Assembly (NCBI RefSeq): GCF_029168945.1
Contig: NC_083602.1
Span: 67,352,600 to 67,416,599, forward strand
Reading direction: 5' to 3'
Origin: Cannabis sativa
Lineage: Eukaryota; Streptophyta; Magnoliopsida; Rosales; Cannabaceae
Length of the DNA: 64,000 nt
Shown here: positions 24,873-36,032 of the stretch, piece by piece
How positions within the stretch are numbered: the stretch's first letter is position 1
Layout of the letters: each line of letters begins with the position of its first letter
Made by a program: the position numbers and the translations under genes
Notes under the pieces: model-generated
What the model saw: only the letters and a program-made list of their open reading frames with translations
Database searches by the model: none
What the model was told of the DNA's origin: nothing

Positions 24873-24884
24873 GCTCTGAGGCCA
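24873..24884 (-). other. Variant primer-binding site, copia copy A
   Basis: The minus strand reads TGGCCTCAGAGC, two mismatches from the iMet form TGGTATCAGAGC, two bases from the 5' LTR. Copy B has the identical variant at 46455-46466, so it is a family feature rather than a random mutation in one copy. Confidence 0.7.
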
Positions 24885-24886
24885 GT

Positions 24887-26781
24887 TATTGGAAATTATT
24901 TTACCAGGATCTTAGATCTACTCACAAGTATGTTGATTAACACCCTAAATATGAACTTTCTAAAACGATGAAATAAACACATATAAAGTTAAGGAACCTT
25001 ACATTGGTTGCAGCGGAATATAATGACTCCTTCCGTTCAGATATCTAGCCCTTGATTCCTTTCTGTAGCAGAGCATTATCAATATCTGAACCTGGATCTC
25101 TTTCTCTGATTCTTCGATGCTGAAACTCCTTCTTGCTGAAAGTCTTTCTTCACGATCTTCCTCACTATGATTGAGGTATCACTTGATGTGTGTGGGCACT
25201 ACTCTAATCACTAAGGATTTCGAAATTCAAAGGAAGAAGAAAGAAGAAGTGGCAGCTAAAGATAGGGAGAGAGAAGGTTCAGTTTTTCTGAATCAGAAGA
25301 AGTGTGGAAAATTTAGTGTAATTTTCCTGAAGCCTTCACTATCTATTTATAGCATTCCACTAGGGTTAGGTTTGAATTATTTGGCATTAAAATAATGAAA
25401 ATATCAGTTTAAATTTCCTACAAAAGTGGCAGGCCCTATACTAGTGGATTTGGGCCTCACTTTTTGCAATTTTGCAGTTTTACCTTTTCTACACCTGATT
25501 TTCTCAAAAACGCCAATTTTCAAATTCAACCATTTAAATGCCAATTCTAACTATTTAATAACTATAAATAATTATTAAATAATATTGTCATTTATCATAT
25601 TTATTAATTGAACCATACAAAGTATCATAATTAACAAATATGCCCCTATAAACTCTTTCTTTACGATTTCGCCCTTACTTAGTGAAAATTCACAAATAGA
25701 CATAGTCTAATTTGAGAATTATAATTGATTAATCAAAACCAATTACATGAGTCTTACAAGCTATATTATCTCAACTAGTGGGGGGACCATGGGTCTATAT
25801 AACCGAGCTTCCAATAAGTAGATCAAGAATTTAGCACTAAAATTCACTAACTTATTAATTCTTCGTTGAATCCACGCATAGAACTTAGAATTGCACTCTC
25901 AGTATATAGAATGCTCTATATGTTCCACCATATAGACACATCATTAGTTATCCATTGTTATAATCCTAATGTGATCAATGATCCTCTATATGAATGATCT
26001 ACACTGTAAAGGGATTAGATTACCGTAACACCCTACAATGTATTTTATCCTTAAAACACTTGACCCCGTATAAATGATATTTCAGCTTATGTGAAATGAG
26101 TACTCCACCATTTATGTTCGTTTGGTCAAGCTCGAAGGAGATCATCCTTTGCTTACTATTCGCCAGATAGAAGCTATAGATTCCATGTTTATGATAGCGC
26201 TCCCACTCAATTGCACTACCGTGTTCCCAAAATGTACGTATCACCCTGACCTAAAAGTAGGCTTAACTAACAAATCAAATAACACGAATAGCCTTTCAAG
26301 ATTGAGCCTAATCATATCAGGATTAAGAACATTTGATCTAGGATCAACTAGGCGATATTGACTTGAATAGATATTACGGTAAGTTTAATAAATCTAAGTC
26401 AAAGTTCAATATCGGTCCCTTCCGATGCATACTCCATGCATCCAACCTGAGCTTTACTTTAACCAATGTTCTGGAAAGAACATAGTATTTCTCCAAATAC
26501 AAGTAAACTATTGTTGTAGATTATCATATCAGTAAAACCCTGTGTCTGATAAATCTAGGAAACTTTATTCACATAGTCATGTTTACTTTCCAATGTGTTG
26601 ACGGCACAATAAACAGGATCAAGTATGTGAAAAAGGTTTCAGATGAATTTATACATTGTGTACATACAATCATAAAATAAATCATGTGAACCATGCAACA
26701 TTAAATGTTATTTCTGATCTATATTAATAAGTAAATCTGATTATATTGAAATGAGTTTTATTTAGGGCATAAAACCCAACA
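24887..26781 (-). repeat. LTR, copia copy A, right (5' LTR in element sense)
   Basis: 1,895 bp, same ends as the left LTR, and followed directly by the target duplication CATAG. Confidence 0.95.
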
Positions 26782-27119
26782 CATAGGCCAAAAGTACCAA
26801 CATGAAAGCCCTAAGGCTGAAAATAAGTTATGTTCAAAAGTAAAAGGCCGACAGGCCATACAGAACATACAATCAGAATGTTGATGCAAACAAAACCATA
26901 AAGCTAAAATACTAATAAAGTGAAGCTACATGTGTGCAGGTGCAAGTGAAGCTTGGTTGGAAGCCACAGAGTCTAGATCTCCAAAGTGTGGGTTGACCAT
27001 AGCCTCTATAGGTTGGTCGACCACTTGGTCAAAATCATGGTGGCCACCTCCTCAGTAGGGGGGACGGTCATGGCCTCATCGAATAGCCTCGATGACGATC
27101 CTTCTGACTGGACGGTGGT

Positions 27120-27853
27120 CTAGTCTACCTCTATCCTGCTCTCATACAACGCTTTCCCCTGGGCCAGTGTGCTCTCAAGGAAAGAAGCATCCCCCATGTA
27201 AGAAAGATCAACTTTGGGGTTGTTCAGCTTGAACTCATTGATGATCTCCAAAGACAAGCCAACATACTCGTCTTTTATGGCATGTTGGCCATCAAGGGCA
27301 AGCTTTAGCTTGTCGTCACTCCTCCTAAGTTCTGTCCCTAGCCTAGAGACGTCAACAACAAGCGAGGTATTCTTTTGATTCCTGGTGTCGGGCATGATCT
27401 CCAAACCATAAATCATGTCCTAATTCTATTGGACAAGAGCCTCCTAGTTGGTCACAACCTCACCCCTAGTCAGGAGCTTAGCTTCCAGGGTCTTTAGCTG
27501 CTTTCGGAGAGCACTAGAGGACCCTCTGAAGTTGCGATGAAAAAAGCTAAGCTTTATAAAGGCTTGAACAAAAAAAAAGGTCAAGATTAGCGCTAGAAGA
27601 TAACATTGGTCAACCAGCCCCTCTATGGTGCTACCAAGGCTGGCCAGCTTCTCAAAGACACTGCAATGACCGGCCAGCTTCATACAACAACCCCATATGG
27701 TCGGCCAGCTCGCAATAATACTAAAATGTAAGCAAAGTTAGATGTGCAACTTAGCGAGGCTAGCTCTTGAAGACCGATAGAAGATAGCCTCTCTGGCTCG
27801 CCATCACTGAGCTCCCGACACTCATCATCCACAGTGGGTAAGGCTCTATCCAT
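27120..27853 (-). pseudogene. Antisense ORF of the Tat-type element
   Basis: On the minus strand, opposite to pol of the surrounding Tat relic, an ATG at 27853 opens MDRALPTVDDECRELSDG. Two longer open stretches follow in shifted frames: 27683-27444 (begins MKLAGHCSVFEKLASLGS, with ALRKQLKTLEAKLLTRGE near its end) and 27416-27120 (98 codons, with LGTELRRSDDKLKLALDG). The charged, heptad-like leucine spacing suggests a coiled coil. Between the first and second stretch a stop or a lost intron interrupts the frame. Tat elements such as Grande and Retand are known to carry an antisense gene of this type between pol and the 3' LTR. Its role is not established. The fragmentation here makes it a pseudogene. 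Confidence 0.55.
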
Positions 27854-27861
27854 ATGCCTAC

Positions 27862-28430
27862 GAGAAAAAAATAAGATTTACATATTTTGTTGCACACACG
27901 GCTATTTTTCTTATACGCACTGTAAACTTTATTTTCGACACTATAAACTATTCAAAAAAATTTTAAAATTTAAAAAGGGTAAATATTATTTTGGATCCTG
28001 TGTTTTTACAAAAGTTACTAATTGGATCTTTTGTTTTGTTAAATGACAAAACTGACACTATATTTTCCAAAATGGTAAAAATAGACCGTGAGCTCAATTT
28101 TTAATAATTTTATTTTTTTTAATACAGTCAACTTTAAGATAATTTTTAACACGAACAAATACAGAAAATGTAACCAGTTTTGTCATAACATCTCTAGATC
28201 AGATTATTATTAAGTTTTATTTTGATAAAAAATCAGTTCAATGTCTTATTTGTACAATTTTGGAAAATACAGGGTTCATTTTGTCATTTAACAAAATAGA
28301 TGATCTAATTGGTAATTTTTGCAATATATAAGGTCCAAAATGGTATTTATCTATTTAAAAATAGTGTTAAATAGTTACAATGTATTCAATCATGAAAGAA
28401 AATTAGACAATAAATTTTGTTTGGATGTAA
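27862..28430. repeat. Dispersed repeat R1, copy 1, interrupted by a MITE
   Basis: AATAAGATTTACATATTTTG near 27870 and the block ending in CATGAAAGAAAATTAGACAA near 28395-28413 match, in order, a stretch at 36820-36945. The Mutator-like MITE at 27977-28352 lies between the two halves here but is absent from the other copy. No coding sequence. Confidence 0.65.
27977..28352. mobile_element. Mutator-like MITE, 376 bp, 9-bp TSD
   Basis: The ends are long inverted repeats of about 105 bp: GGGTAAATATTATTTTGG on the left against AGATAAATACCATTTTGG read inward from the right, with further pairing such as GTTAAATGACAAAA on both sides. The flanks are ATTTAAAAA on both sides (27968-27976, 28353-28361), a 9-bp duplication as left by Mutator-like transposases. 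There is no coding capacity; it is a hairpin-forming non-autonomous element. Confidence 0.88.
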
Positions 28431-28691
28431 AATTGATATGTAAATGAGAAATTTTTTATATCATATATTCTAATATAACATCAAAAATAATAATAACAAA
28501 AAAACAAATAAACAAAAATATAAGGTGGTCCACCAACAATCCTCTTTCGTTGGACTACTAAATTATTTTCTTATTTTATAAAATGATGAATAATTCAATT
28601 ATTTCTTTTTTTTTTTCTTTTGAAATGTATTCAATTATTTCATTAATCATACAGTTTCGAAATTATTCTACCTAACAATGATAAAGTAAAT

Positions 28692-29100
28692 TAGGAGTGT
28701 TTATTGATATTTTTAAACCTATTCAGATCTAATCCAATCATATATTGGATGTTAGATTTTACTATCCGATCGGATCCAATTAATTCCAGTCATCATCCAA
28801 CATCTACTGGAGGTTGGATTGGATCAGTTTTATCCATTGGATGTTAGGTTTATTCAATATTTTAGACCTCATATTTTTTAGATCGTATCAAATCCATCCA
28901 ATATTTTAAGTCCAGTATATCTTGAATTGAATTGGATCTATCCAATCTAAGAAAAAAAAAGTAAAATTTTAATGTTAATTTTCGTATATACATTTAGATT
29001 TGACGTATAATAATATAAAATTTAATTACTCATCCAAACTAAATGAGAATACTAATTAGTTCGATTGAAGGTTGGATGTAGTGGATTTTTAGACACCCTA
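28692..29100. repeat. GGATTGGATC-rich repeat, possible hAT-like MITE
   Basis: The stretch is built from repeated TTGGAT/ATCCAA words and GATCCGATC palindromes. Its ends, TAGGAGTGTTTA and GACACCCTA, resemble hAT-type inverted ends, but no 8-bp flanking duplication is visible. No gene is seen between here and the TATA box at 29490. Confidence 0.35.
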
Positions 29101-29489
29101 TCTACTATCCGATCCGATCCGATTCAATTAAATATTATAATTAAATCGATTCTCGTTAAATTGTATCAATGCACATCGCTAAAAAAAATATACATATATT
29201 TTCATTTTTTATAACAATGAAAAAATCTTAAGAAGATTGGGAGAGCATTATTTGGTCCTGTATTTATTATATTTCAACAATTCACATTTGTCCATTACAA
29301 TCTTTTACTTGACATTTTCTATTTTATTTTATTTTTGTAGAAAGGCAGAGATATTATTGGACTGTTTTAATAATTAATAAATGAAGATTGAAATAATAAT
29401 TAAACCAATCCGGACACCTAACAGCATAATAATTAAAGTGACTGTTTCGGGTTTCGACTTTCCATTACATCCATTCCTCGTATCGTATT

Positions 29490-29496
29490 TATATAA
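29490..29496 (+). promoter_or_regulatory. TATA box of the DUF1399-type gene
   Basis: TATATAA lies 60 bp before the start codon at 29556, followed by a CT-rich stretch typical of a plant transcription start near 29520-29530. Confidence 0.6.
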
Positions 29497-29555
29497 TATT
29501 CTCTCTTGCTCTTTCGCTCATTAAAGTTTCTATCTAATTAACCAGACGAGACGAC

Positions 29556-30556
29556 ATGTCGTCCAGCATCACCAGCTCCGATGAAACATCGGCCAACATG
29601 TCCACCAGAAGCCTCAGCCAGATTTCCGAAGTTGAGGCCATAAAACTGGGACTCGATCTCGTACCGGCCGCCAGGCGAAACATCGGCTTCTTAAAAGCCG
29701 TGGCTGCGTCTCAATGGCTTCACCAAAAACCCACTCTTATCGAAGCCATAAGGAGGTCAAAACTCAGTTAACCAACTTTGAGTGTGCTCAAGACTTGATC
29801 ATCAAAACGCTCCTAGATTTTATTTATATTGAGTGTTCTTGGGGTTTTCAGGTACAATGAGCTTTGGATGCCATTAATTTCCGATCTGACGGTGGGGTCA
29901 ACTCCTCCATTGATTCTTCCTCCTATTGATATTGAATGGGTTTGGTTTTGTCATACATTGAATCCTGTAAGTAAAGACTCTGTGCATTTTCTCAACAGTC
30001 TTTTGGTTACTAAAAATATTATATGAATAGGGTCCTTTATTTACTGTTTTCTTTTTATGGTTTATAGTCAAAGATCAAAGCTTTCCATGTTATATTTCAT
30101 CCAAAAAAAAAACTATCGAACCAATAAGTTTGACAAAGAGACTTTTTTTTCTTCTTTTTTATTGGAAAAAGGTTTCTTATAGGGAATACTGTGAATCAAA
30201 GTTGTCGAAATTTATAGGAAAGGCAGCTATTTTTGATGAAGAGAATGAAGAATACGCTTTGATGAGATGTAAAGAGATATGGTTGAGAAGGTACCCGGAT
30301 GAGCCATTTGAGAATGAAGTTGATTCGGATTTGACCAACCCTGTTGTAGCTGATGAAGAGTTTTTGATGGAAGTGACCAAGCACAGATTTTTGTACTCAA
30401 AGTTCTCGGAGCCGTACAGGTCTGAAACTCTGTATCTGATAGCAGCAAGGCAACGTTATAAGGGATTTCTTTATATGCTGCAGAAGTCAATTCAAGTGCG
30501 CTCTCGTTTGGTGCCTGCTTCTGATATTCTTCTAATGTGGCTTATTCATCAAGTCT

Positions 30557-30613
<57 letters not shown>

Positions 30614-33074
30614 TCAAAATAAGAATTTGAGATTTTTTAGTTCTTAACTTAGAATTCAGGAGTTGGAGTTTGATATATATTTGGCCAAACAGTCTACTGT
30701 GCATCTTTTCATGTACATATTTTGTGGTGAACAGTTGTGTAATTACTTCTTATTAAACTAAATTGTTATTTGCTTTATTTATGAAACAGAGTTACCCAAC
30801 TTTATATGCCGAAGATTTGAGGGAGATTGATAGTGTTGTGAAGAAGGTGGTATCTGTATGGGAAACTGTTAATAAAAATGAAGTGGAAGAGACCAAGAAT
30901 CTTTGGGAGACAACATTGGACCAACCATATGAGAAAGCTGGTGGAGAAATTGACTTTAATTTGGATGGAGTTATTCCAGTCCAGCCTCCAGTTTACTGGG
31001 AAGTCTCAGAGACAGATGTCAATACCAAATATAAGCCCATGCAACCTAGATTCTTACTTGAGGTTAGTTTAGCTCTTTCTCTCTCATGTAAAATTCCAAA
31101 TATAAGTCAATGCTACATATGATTTTTTTTTAGTTGCACACTTCTCTGTTAATGACCATTTCTCAATGGAGAAAACACTCCCAATTATCAAGAAATGCAC
31201 ATTGAGATTATTATATTTAAAATGTCTACAGGTAATAGTAACAGGTCTATGTGAAATTGTAACAACATTATTATTAACGAGTTTAAAGAGAGCTACACTC
31301 AATCCCATCACCATTCAAGAGAGTTAAACTGAGATTTTCTGGTTTTGCAATGTAGGTCTGTGTGTTTGTGAGGCTGAAGGTTGACATGAAGACAATGCAT
31401 GAGGACAGAAAACGTGACACCCTTCGTCTTCGAATGTTAAGGTGTCACAGAGAGCTGAAGCTTGATAAAACAATTTCCAACTTCTCTAATGAATCATGGA
31501 TAAAAGCGTGGCATCTGTATTGTGAATTTGGAACAAAGGGAGTCATAGTTGAGCATTGCAGGCAAGGAGGCTATTGCTGCAAAGCAAGTACCGTTGAAGA
31601 AGCTGTGACATTCCATTGGAATGACTTGTTAAGAGCACCCTCTCTGACTTTGCAAAGACAAATTGATAAAGAATTGAAAATCATTTCTTCAATAACTCCC
31701 CCAGTTCAAGCACCATACTTGTTAAAATGTGTCCCAGACCGTGTGACAGATGATTCTGGTGCCATGATTTCAGATGTGATTCTGAAGATGAATCATTATC
31801 ATCCACAAGAAGGCCGGTGGCTCTCTCGCACAGTTCTTGATCATGCTGGGAGAGAGTGCTTTGTTATAAGAATGAGGTTATCTTCCCATCTTGTATGTTA
31901 TTACTCCTTTTTCTAAAGCTCAAGATTTTTTCTACTGGCCTAATCAATTCTGAATCAAATGCAGGGTAGGAGGAGGATTTTGGAGAAGAGGGGGTGAAGT
32001 TCCTTCAGCAGTGAAATGGGAGGATAGGATTACAGAGATCCGAGAAGGTTCTTGGTCTTATGTTGCTGGTTCCGTCGGTAGAGCACCAGGTCTGTTGTAT
32101 ATTTCATGCTAGAATTTTTTTCAACGAATTTTAAATGAATTATATAGTAATCGGTTTTTCCAAATACTTGTAAAGGGCTCTATCATTTCAAGATCAGGGA
32201 AACATCTAAATTTGGTCAAATAGTTGACAGTATTATATTGTTCATAACAATGATCTTCACTACCTTGTTTTTGAAACAAATTTTAAAGTTTGCCGCTTGT
32301 TCTAGTACAGAGAGGGTGGTAGGAACAGCAACACCAAAAGAAGCTTCTGGACAATGGAAGGCTGCATGGCAGTTTTCAACAGGAGATGAATTGATGCTTC
32401 GGTGGGATTCGTCAACATCGATATCAAGGCTGAGTTTTTGTTTGACAAACAAGTCGGAATCAATGGTAGGATTTTGATAATCACAATGTGTAGACATAAT
32501 AGTAGTTTATTTAGTAACCAATCTTAAACTTCAGGTGAAGCTGTTGAAAGGGAGAAAAATGCAATATCAAAAGAAGAAAGTCAAGTCGCGTGGCAATGAC
32601 AGCAGAGCATCTCGAAATGAACTAGAAGAGGAAGAGGTAGATGAGGAAGAAGAGGGTTTTCTAACCCTAGTTAGGTTCACAGAAGACAACCCAAATGGAA
32701 GAGCAACAGCTCTTTTGAATTGGAAGCTATTAGTAATAGAATTTCTTCCAGAAGAAGATGCCATTTTTATTCTTCTTCTATGCATTTCGATACTAAGAAG
32801 TGTAACCGATATGAGAAAGGAAGACTTGGGGTCTTTGTTAACTAGAAGAAGAGTGAAGGAAGCAAAACTAGGTAGTAGGGACTGGGGTTCTGTGGTACTA
32901 CACCCTTTCACTAGTTCCTCAACTCCTCCTTCGCCTTACCTTCAACCTTGGTACGAGAATGCTAAAGCAGTTATGGTATCAGATAGTTCAGATCACAACA
33001 AGGGGCCGCCGGCTTTCACTCACATGCCAGAGGAAGGGAGCGATCAGCTGTACAAAAGTGGAATAATTACATGA
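29556..33074 (+). CDS. DUF1399 / glycine-rich-domain-containing-like protein, 8 exons
   Basis: Exons inferred from GT/AG sites and unbroken frame: 29556-29755, 29852-29966, 30172-30552, 30790-31062, 31356-31876, 31965-32089, 32311-32465, 32535-33074. Total 2,310 bp, 769 codons plus stop. The N-terminal third is the plant DUF1399 region of GRDP-type proteins: EAIKLGLDLVPAARRNIGFL, then WVWFCHTLNPVSYREYC at residues ~93-110, SETLYLIAARQRYKGFLYML near 195-215 and the PASDILLMWLIHQSYP junction. A later region (RLKVDMKTMHEDRKRDTLRL) is also typical. Near residue 600 a basic patch (KGRKMQYQKKK) precedes an acidic stretch (EEEEVDEEEEG). The C-terminus keeps AKLGSRDWGSVVLHP. The layout resembles the Arabidopsis DUF1399 paralogue without the long glycine-rich tail (family recollection, not searched). 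The biochemical role is unknown; related GRDP1/2 proteins are linked to stress and growth responses. All splice sites look intact, so I judge it functional. Confidence 0.9.
30559..30611 (+). repeat. (TC)n microsatellite in intron 3
   Basis: About 26 TC units start six bases after the intron 3 donor (GT at 30553). Such a pyrimidine tract right behind a 5' splice site is unusual in position and likely to vary in length between individuals. Confidence 0.95.
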
Positions 33075-33125
33075 GTTTTATGAGATACGTTGTACATATT
33101 CTCTATGTACTGGTTATTTGATTAA

Positions 33126-33131
33126 AATAAA
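33126..33131 (+). promoter_or_regulatory. Polyadenylation signal of the DUF1399-type gene
   Basis: AATAAA lies 52 bp after the stop codon in a U-rich context, as expected for a plant 3' UTR. Confidence 0.5.
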
Positions 33132-33811
33132 AATGCCTTCATTAGTTGCATTAATCCAGTTTCCAGCATCCACTTTTGTAATGTAAATTAGTGGTTTAAT
33201 TATTCCCTTGTGTTTATTCTTCTTTCAGACTGGATATACTTGACAATTTGTGCTTAAAGAAATTGAGTTAAATGCTTGTGGGACATTGATAGCGGAGATC
33301 CTTTTGCACAAAAGTTTAAAGGAATCTACGTACATGTAGTGGAAGCTATCTAAATATCTATTGACAACACCAATTGACGTAGTATATATGCATACATACA
33401 TCAGCCGAAATAATTAAACAGTAATATAAGTTAAGGAAACCTGTTTCTTAATTTACAGGTGTGACTAATTCCAGAGAACTATACTCATTATGGTTCTCAT
33501 TTTTCAAAGGGTCTGTGCAATTAGATTCTGATTCTAGAAAGGGTGAGCAGCAGAGATCCTTTGTGTCATCACACTTGAAAAAACCATCATATAGCAAAGA
33601 ATATTTTAAACCCTCTCCTCAAAAGAAAGCATCAAATTTTAACTTTGCTCTTAGAAAAAGCACAACACAAGGTAAATTCTGAACTCAAAAGACAAAAGAC
33701 ATTTCTTTGTGAACAAACAATTCCACCACCTTTCCCATTACCTTTTCCCATACACATGATATAAGTAAACAATTCTCTTTTCTCATCCCCTCATCCAGTC
33801 CAATTCCATAC
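33132..33811. other. Intergenic region, pectinesterase promoter
   Basis: No gene seen. It should hold the end of the DUF1399-gene 3' UTR and the promoter of the downstream gene. A TATAA at 33760-33764, 48 bp before the ATG at 33812, is a weak candidate TATA box. An open frame at 33461-33682 has no recognisable content. Confidence 0.4.
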
Positions 33812-35853
33812 ATGGCGTTAACCAATTTTCTTGTCATTCTCATCATTCTACTACCAACCACACTTTCTTCTTCTTCTTCTTCCCCTGACTCAATCGAAAC
33901 CCTGCTTCTGAAAGTTTGTGACAATGTCTACGAAAAGGACTCATGCATCACCAAAGTCCAAACTGAGCTCAGCCAACAATCTCCTGATCGCAGCAGGCAT
34001 TCAGTCATAAACGCCGCGCTTAAACACTCTCTAAACGAAGCACGAGCTGCAATCGAAATGATCACAAGGTTCAACACTTTGTCCACAAATTACAGAGAAC
34101 AAGTTGCCATAGGAGATTGTCAGGAGCTTCTTGACTTCTCAGTGTCCGAGCTGGCTTCATCCTTAGGAGAAATGAAGATAATCCGGTCTAATCCAAACGA
34201 CATAGCTCATCATGAAGGTAATCTCAAGGCTTGGCTAAGTGCTGCTCTGAGTAACCAAGACACTTGTCTTGAAGGCTTCGAAGGCACTGATAGACGCGTT
34301 GAGAGGTTCATTAGAGGAAGCTTGAGACAAGTCACTCACCTTATCGGAAATGTTTTGGCTTTGTACACAGAGCTTCATAGCTTGCCTTTTAAGCCTCCAA
34401 GAGATCAGAATTATATCATACCTACCAATCAGACCTCAGGGTTGCCGTCTTGGATCACAGATGGTGATGAGGAGCTGATCAAATCCCACCCTACACGTAC
34501 GCATGTCAATGCTGTCGTGGCAGCAGATGGGAGTGGAAACTACAGAACCATTACAGAAGCTGTTAATGCAGCACCAAATTATAGTAACAGAAGGTATATT
34601 ATATACATAAAGAAGGGAATTTATAGAGAGAATATTGATATGAAGAAGAAGAAGACTAATATCATATTTGTTGGAGATGGTATTGGAAAAACTGTGGTGA
34701 CTGGTGATCGAAACTTCATGCAAGGATGGACTACTTTCAGAACTGCTACCGTTGGTAAATATTTTCAGTTGAATACCTATCTATTAATCCAATTTTCTGC
34801 CCACCTTTTCTTTTCATAACCTCTATAATTCGAATCTACATAGAAATGTTAACTTCATTATTTACGTAGTACATTACATACATATTTTAAAAAATATCAT
34901 TCTAATTGAAAAGGTGGAATACAAATAATATGAGCTACCGAACATATTTAGAGTAAGACTAAAGAATTGTATAAGTATACCAAACAAAATTATGCTATAC
35001 CTATTATATTTATTGCTTTTTAACAGTTAGAGATTCGAGAATGAATATTCTGTTCCATTTTTTATTTATTCAAAGTCAATTTATTTTTCCATTTGTCAAC
35101 AGAATATGTGTGATTTCTAGTACATGCTCTAATTTTTCGATGTTTTTTTATTTTCTATATTTGTTTGTTATTTTGAACGTAGCTGTATCCGGGAAGGGAT
35201 TTATAGCAAGAGACATGACATTTCGCAACACAGCACCACCAGAGAATCATCAAGCTGTGGCTCTTAGAGTTGACTCAGACCAATCTGCCTTCTTTAGGTG
35301 CAGCATAGAAGGACATCAAGATACCCTCTACGCTCACTCTCTCCGTCAGTTTTACCGGGAATGTGACATTTATGGCACAATAGACTTCATCTTTGGCAAT
35401 GGTGCAGCCGTATTGCAAAACTGCAAGATCTACACAAGGGTACCTCTGCCACTACAAAAGGTGACAATATCAGCTCAGGGTAGGAAAAATCCACACCAGA
35501 GCACTGGATTTTCAATCCAAGATAGCTACATCTTAGCCACACAACCAACTTATTTGGGAAGACCATGGAAACAATTTTCGAGGACTGTATTTATGAACAC
35601 TTACATGAGTGGTTTGGTTCAGCCTAGAGGGTGGCTTGAGTGGTATGGTGATTTTGCTTTAAGCACATTATGGTATGGTGAGTATAGGAATTATGGACCG
35701 GGTGCAGCCTTATCTGGCCGGGTCAAATGGCCCGGTTATCACATCATTAAGGATGCTGGCACCGCATATTTCTTCACCGTTGGCCGGTTTATTGATGGAA
35801 TGACATGGCTGCCGAGGACAGGTGTCAAATTTACGGCGGGTTTGCGTAATTAA
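33812..35853 (+). CDS. Pectinesterase with PMEI pro-domain (type II PME), 2 exons
   Basis: Exon 1 is 33812-34754 and exon 2 is 35183-35853; the 428-bp intron has GT/AG ends and sits at the common PME position (TATV|A). Total 537 aa. PMEs de-esterify cell-wall homogalacturonan to pectate and methanol, in the apoplast. A hydrophobic signal peptide (MALTNFLVILIILLPTTLS) is followed by a PMEI domain (~residues 28-175) with its cysteines in KVCDNVYEKDSC, GDCQELLDF and QDTCLEGF. The catalytic domain (~230-537) keeps all five PME signatures: GIYREN, HQAVALR, GHQDTLY, DFIFG and YLGRPWK, which carry the catalytic Asp, Gln and Arg residues. Two oddities: the usual basic R(R/K)LL cleavage motif between the domains is replaced by DEELI, and the DFIFGNA block reads DFIFGNG. 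The domain is complete and probably active. Confidence 0.94.
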
Positions 35854-35949
35854 ATTAGTTAATTATTTAGTCTTCCGAATGTTTTCTTAACAATTATTTG
35901 TTGTTTGATTTATTTGTATATTGTTAGTTGTAAGTCAATAATCGCATAT

Positions 35950-35955
35950 AATAAA
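35950..35955 (+). promoter_or_regulatory. Polyadenylation signal of the pectinesterase gene
   Basis: AATAAA lies 97 bp after the stop codon, in an AT-rich 3' UTR. Confidence 0.45.
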
Positions 35956-36032
35956 TTTTTATGAAAGTCAATGCTAATTGTGAGTAATCCCTAATTAATC
36001 TATCTATTTATCTATACATCTATTTATATTAA

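Larger units (their letters stand above)
16710..26781 (-). mobile_element. Ty1/copia-like retrotransposon, copy A (10,072 bp)
   Basis: Two LTRs of equal length (1,895 bp; 16710-18604 and 24887-26781) bound a 6.3-kb interior. The flanks are CATAG on both sides (16705-16709, 26782-26786), a perfect 5-bp target duplication. The primer site (24873-24884) and polypurine tract (18605-18615) show that it is read on the minus strand. By eye the two LTRs differ at about 10 positions (~0.5%), so insertion is recent. The interior holds only ruins of copia pol (integrase before RT) and about 3 kb of very AT-rich DNA (21800-24870). Copy B at 38301-48363 shares the same ruins, so the element was already defective when it moved. 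It is inserted in the 3' region of the Tat relic. Both LTRs begin TATTGG rather than the TGTTGG of copy B. Confidence 0.95.
13958..27860 (+). mobile_element. Tat-lineage Ty3/gypsy relic, split by copia copy A
   Basis: Plus-strand pol (RNase H, extra RNase H, integrase) at 13958-16061 is followed by a 3' untranslated region (16062-16709). The copia element A then sits between two copies of CATAG, and the relic resumes at 26787 with a non-coding stretch and an antisense ORF (27120-27853). The extra archaeal-type RNase H domain and an antisense ORF downstream of pol are traits of the Tat group (Grande/Retand/Ogre-like; family knowledge). No LTR of this element was found. The left end is fused to another gypsy relic, and the right end is lost near 27860. 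Confidence 0.72.

Noticed and set aside
28684..29108. hAT insertion at 28692-29100
   Set aside because: The ends look hAT-like, but the flanking 8-mers (AAGTAAAT and TCTACTAT) do not match, so I keep it only as a low-confidence repeat.
30177..30490. Minus-strand frames under exon 3 of the DUF1399-type gene
   Set aside because: Shadows of the plus-strand coding exon.
33461..33682. A 73-codon frame between the two genes
   Set aside because: No recognisable domain, no codon-like composition and no splice link to either neighbour.
34436..34723. A 95-codon minus-strand frame inside pectinesterase exon 1
   Set aside because: Shadow of the real coding strand.
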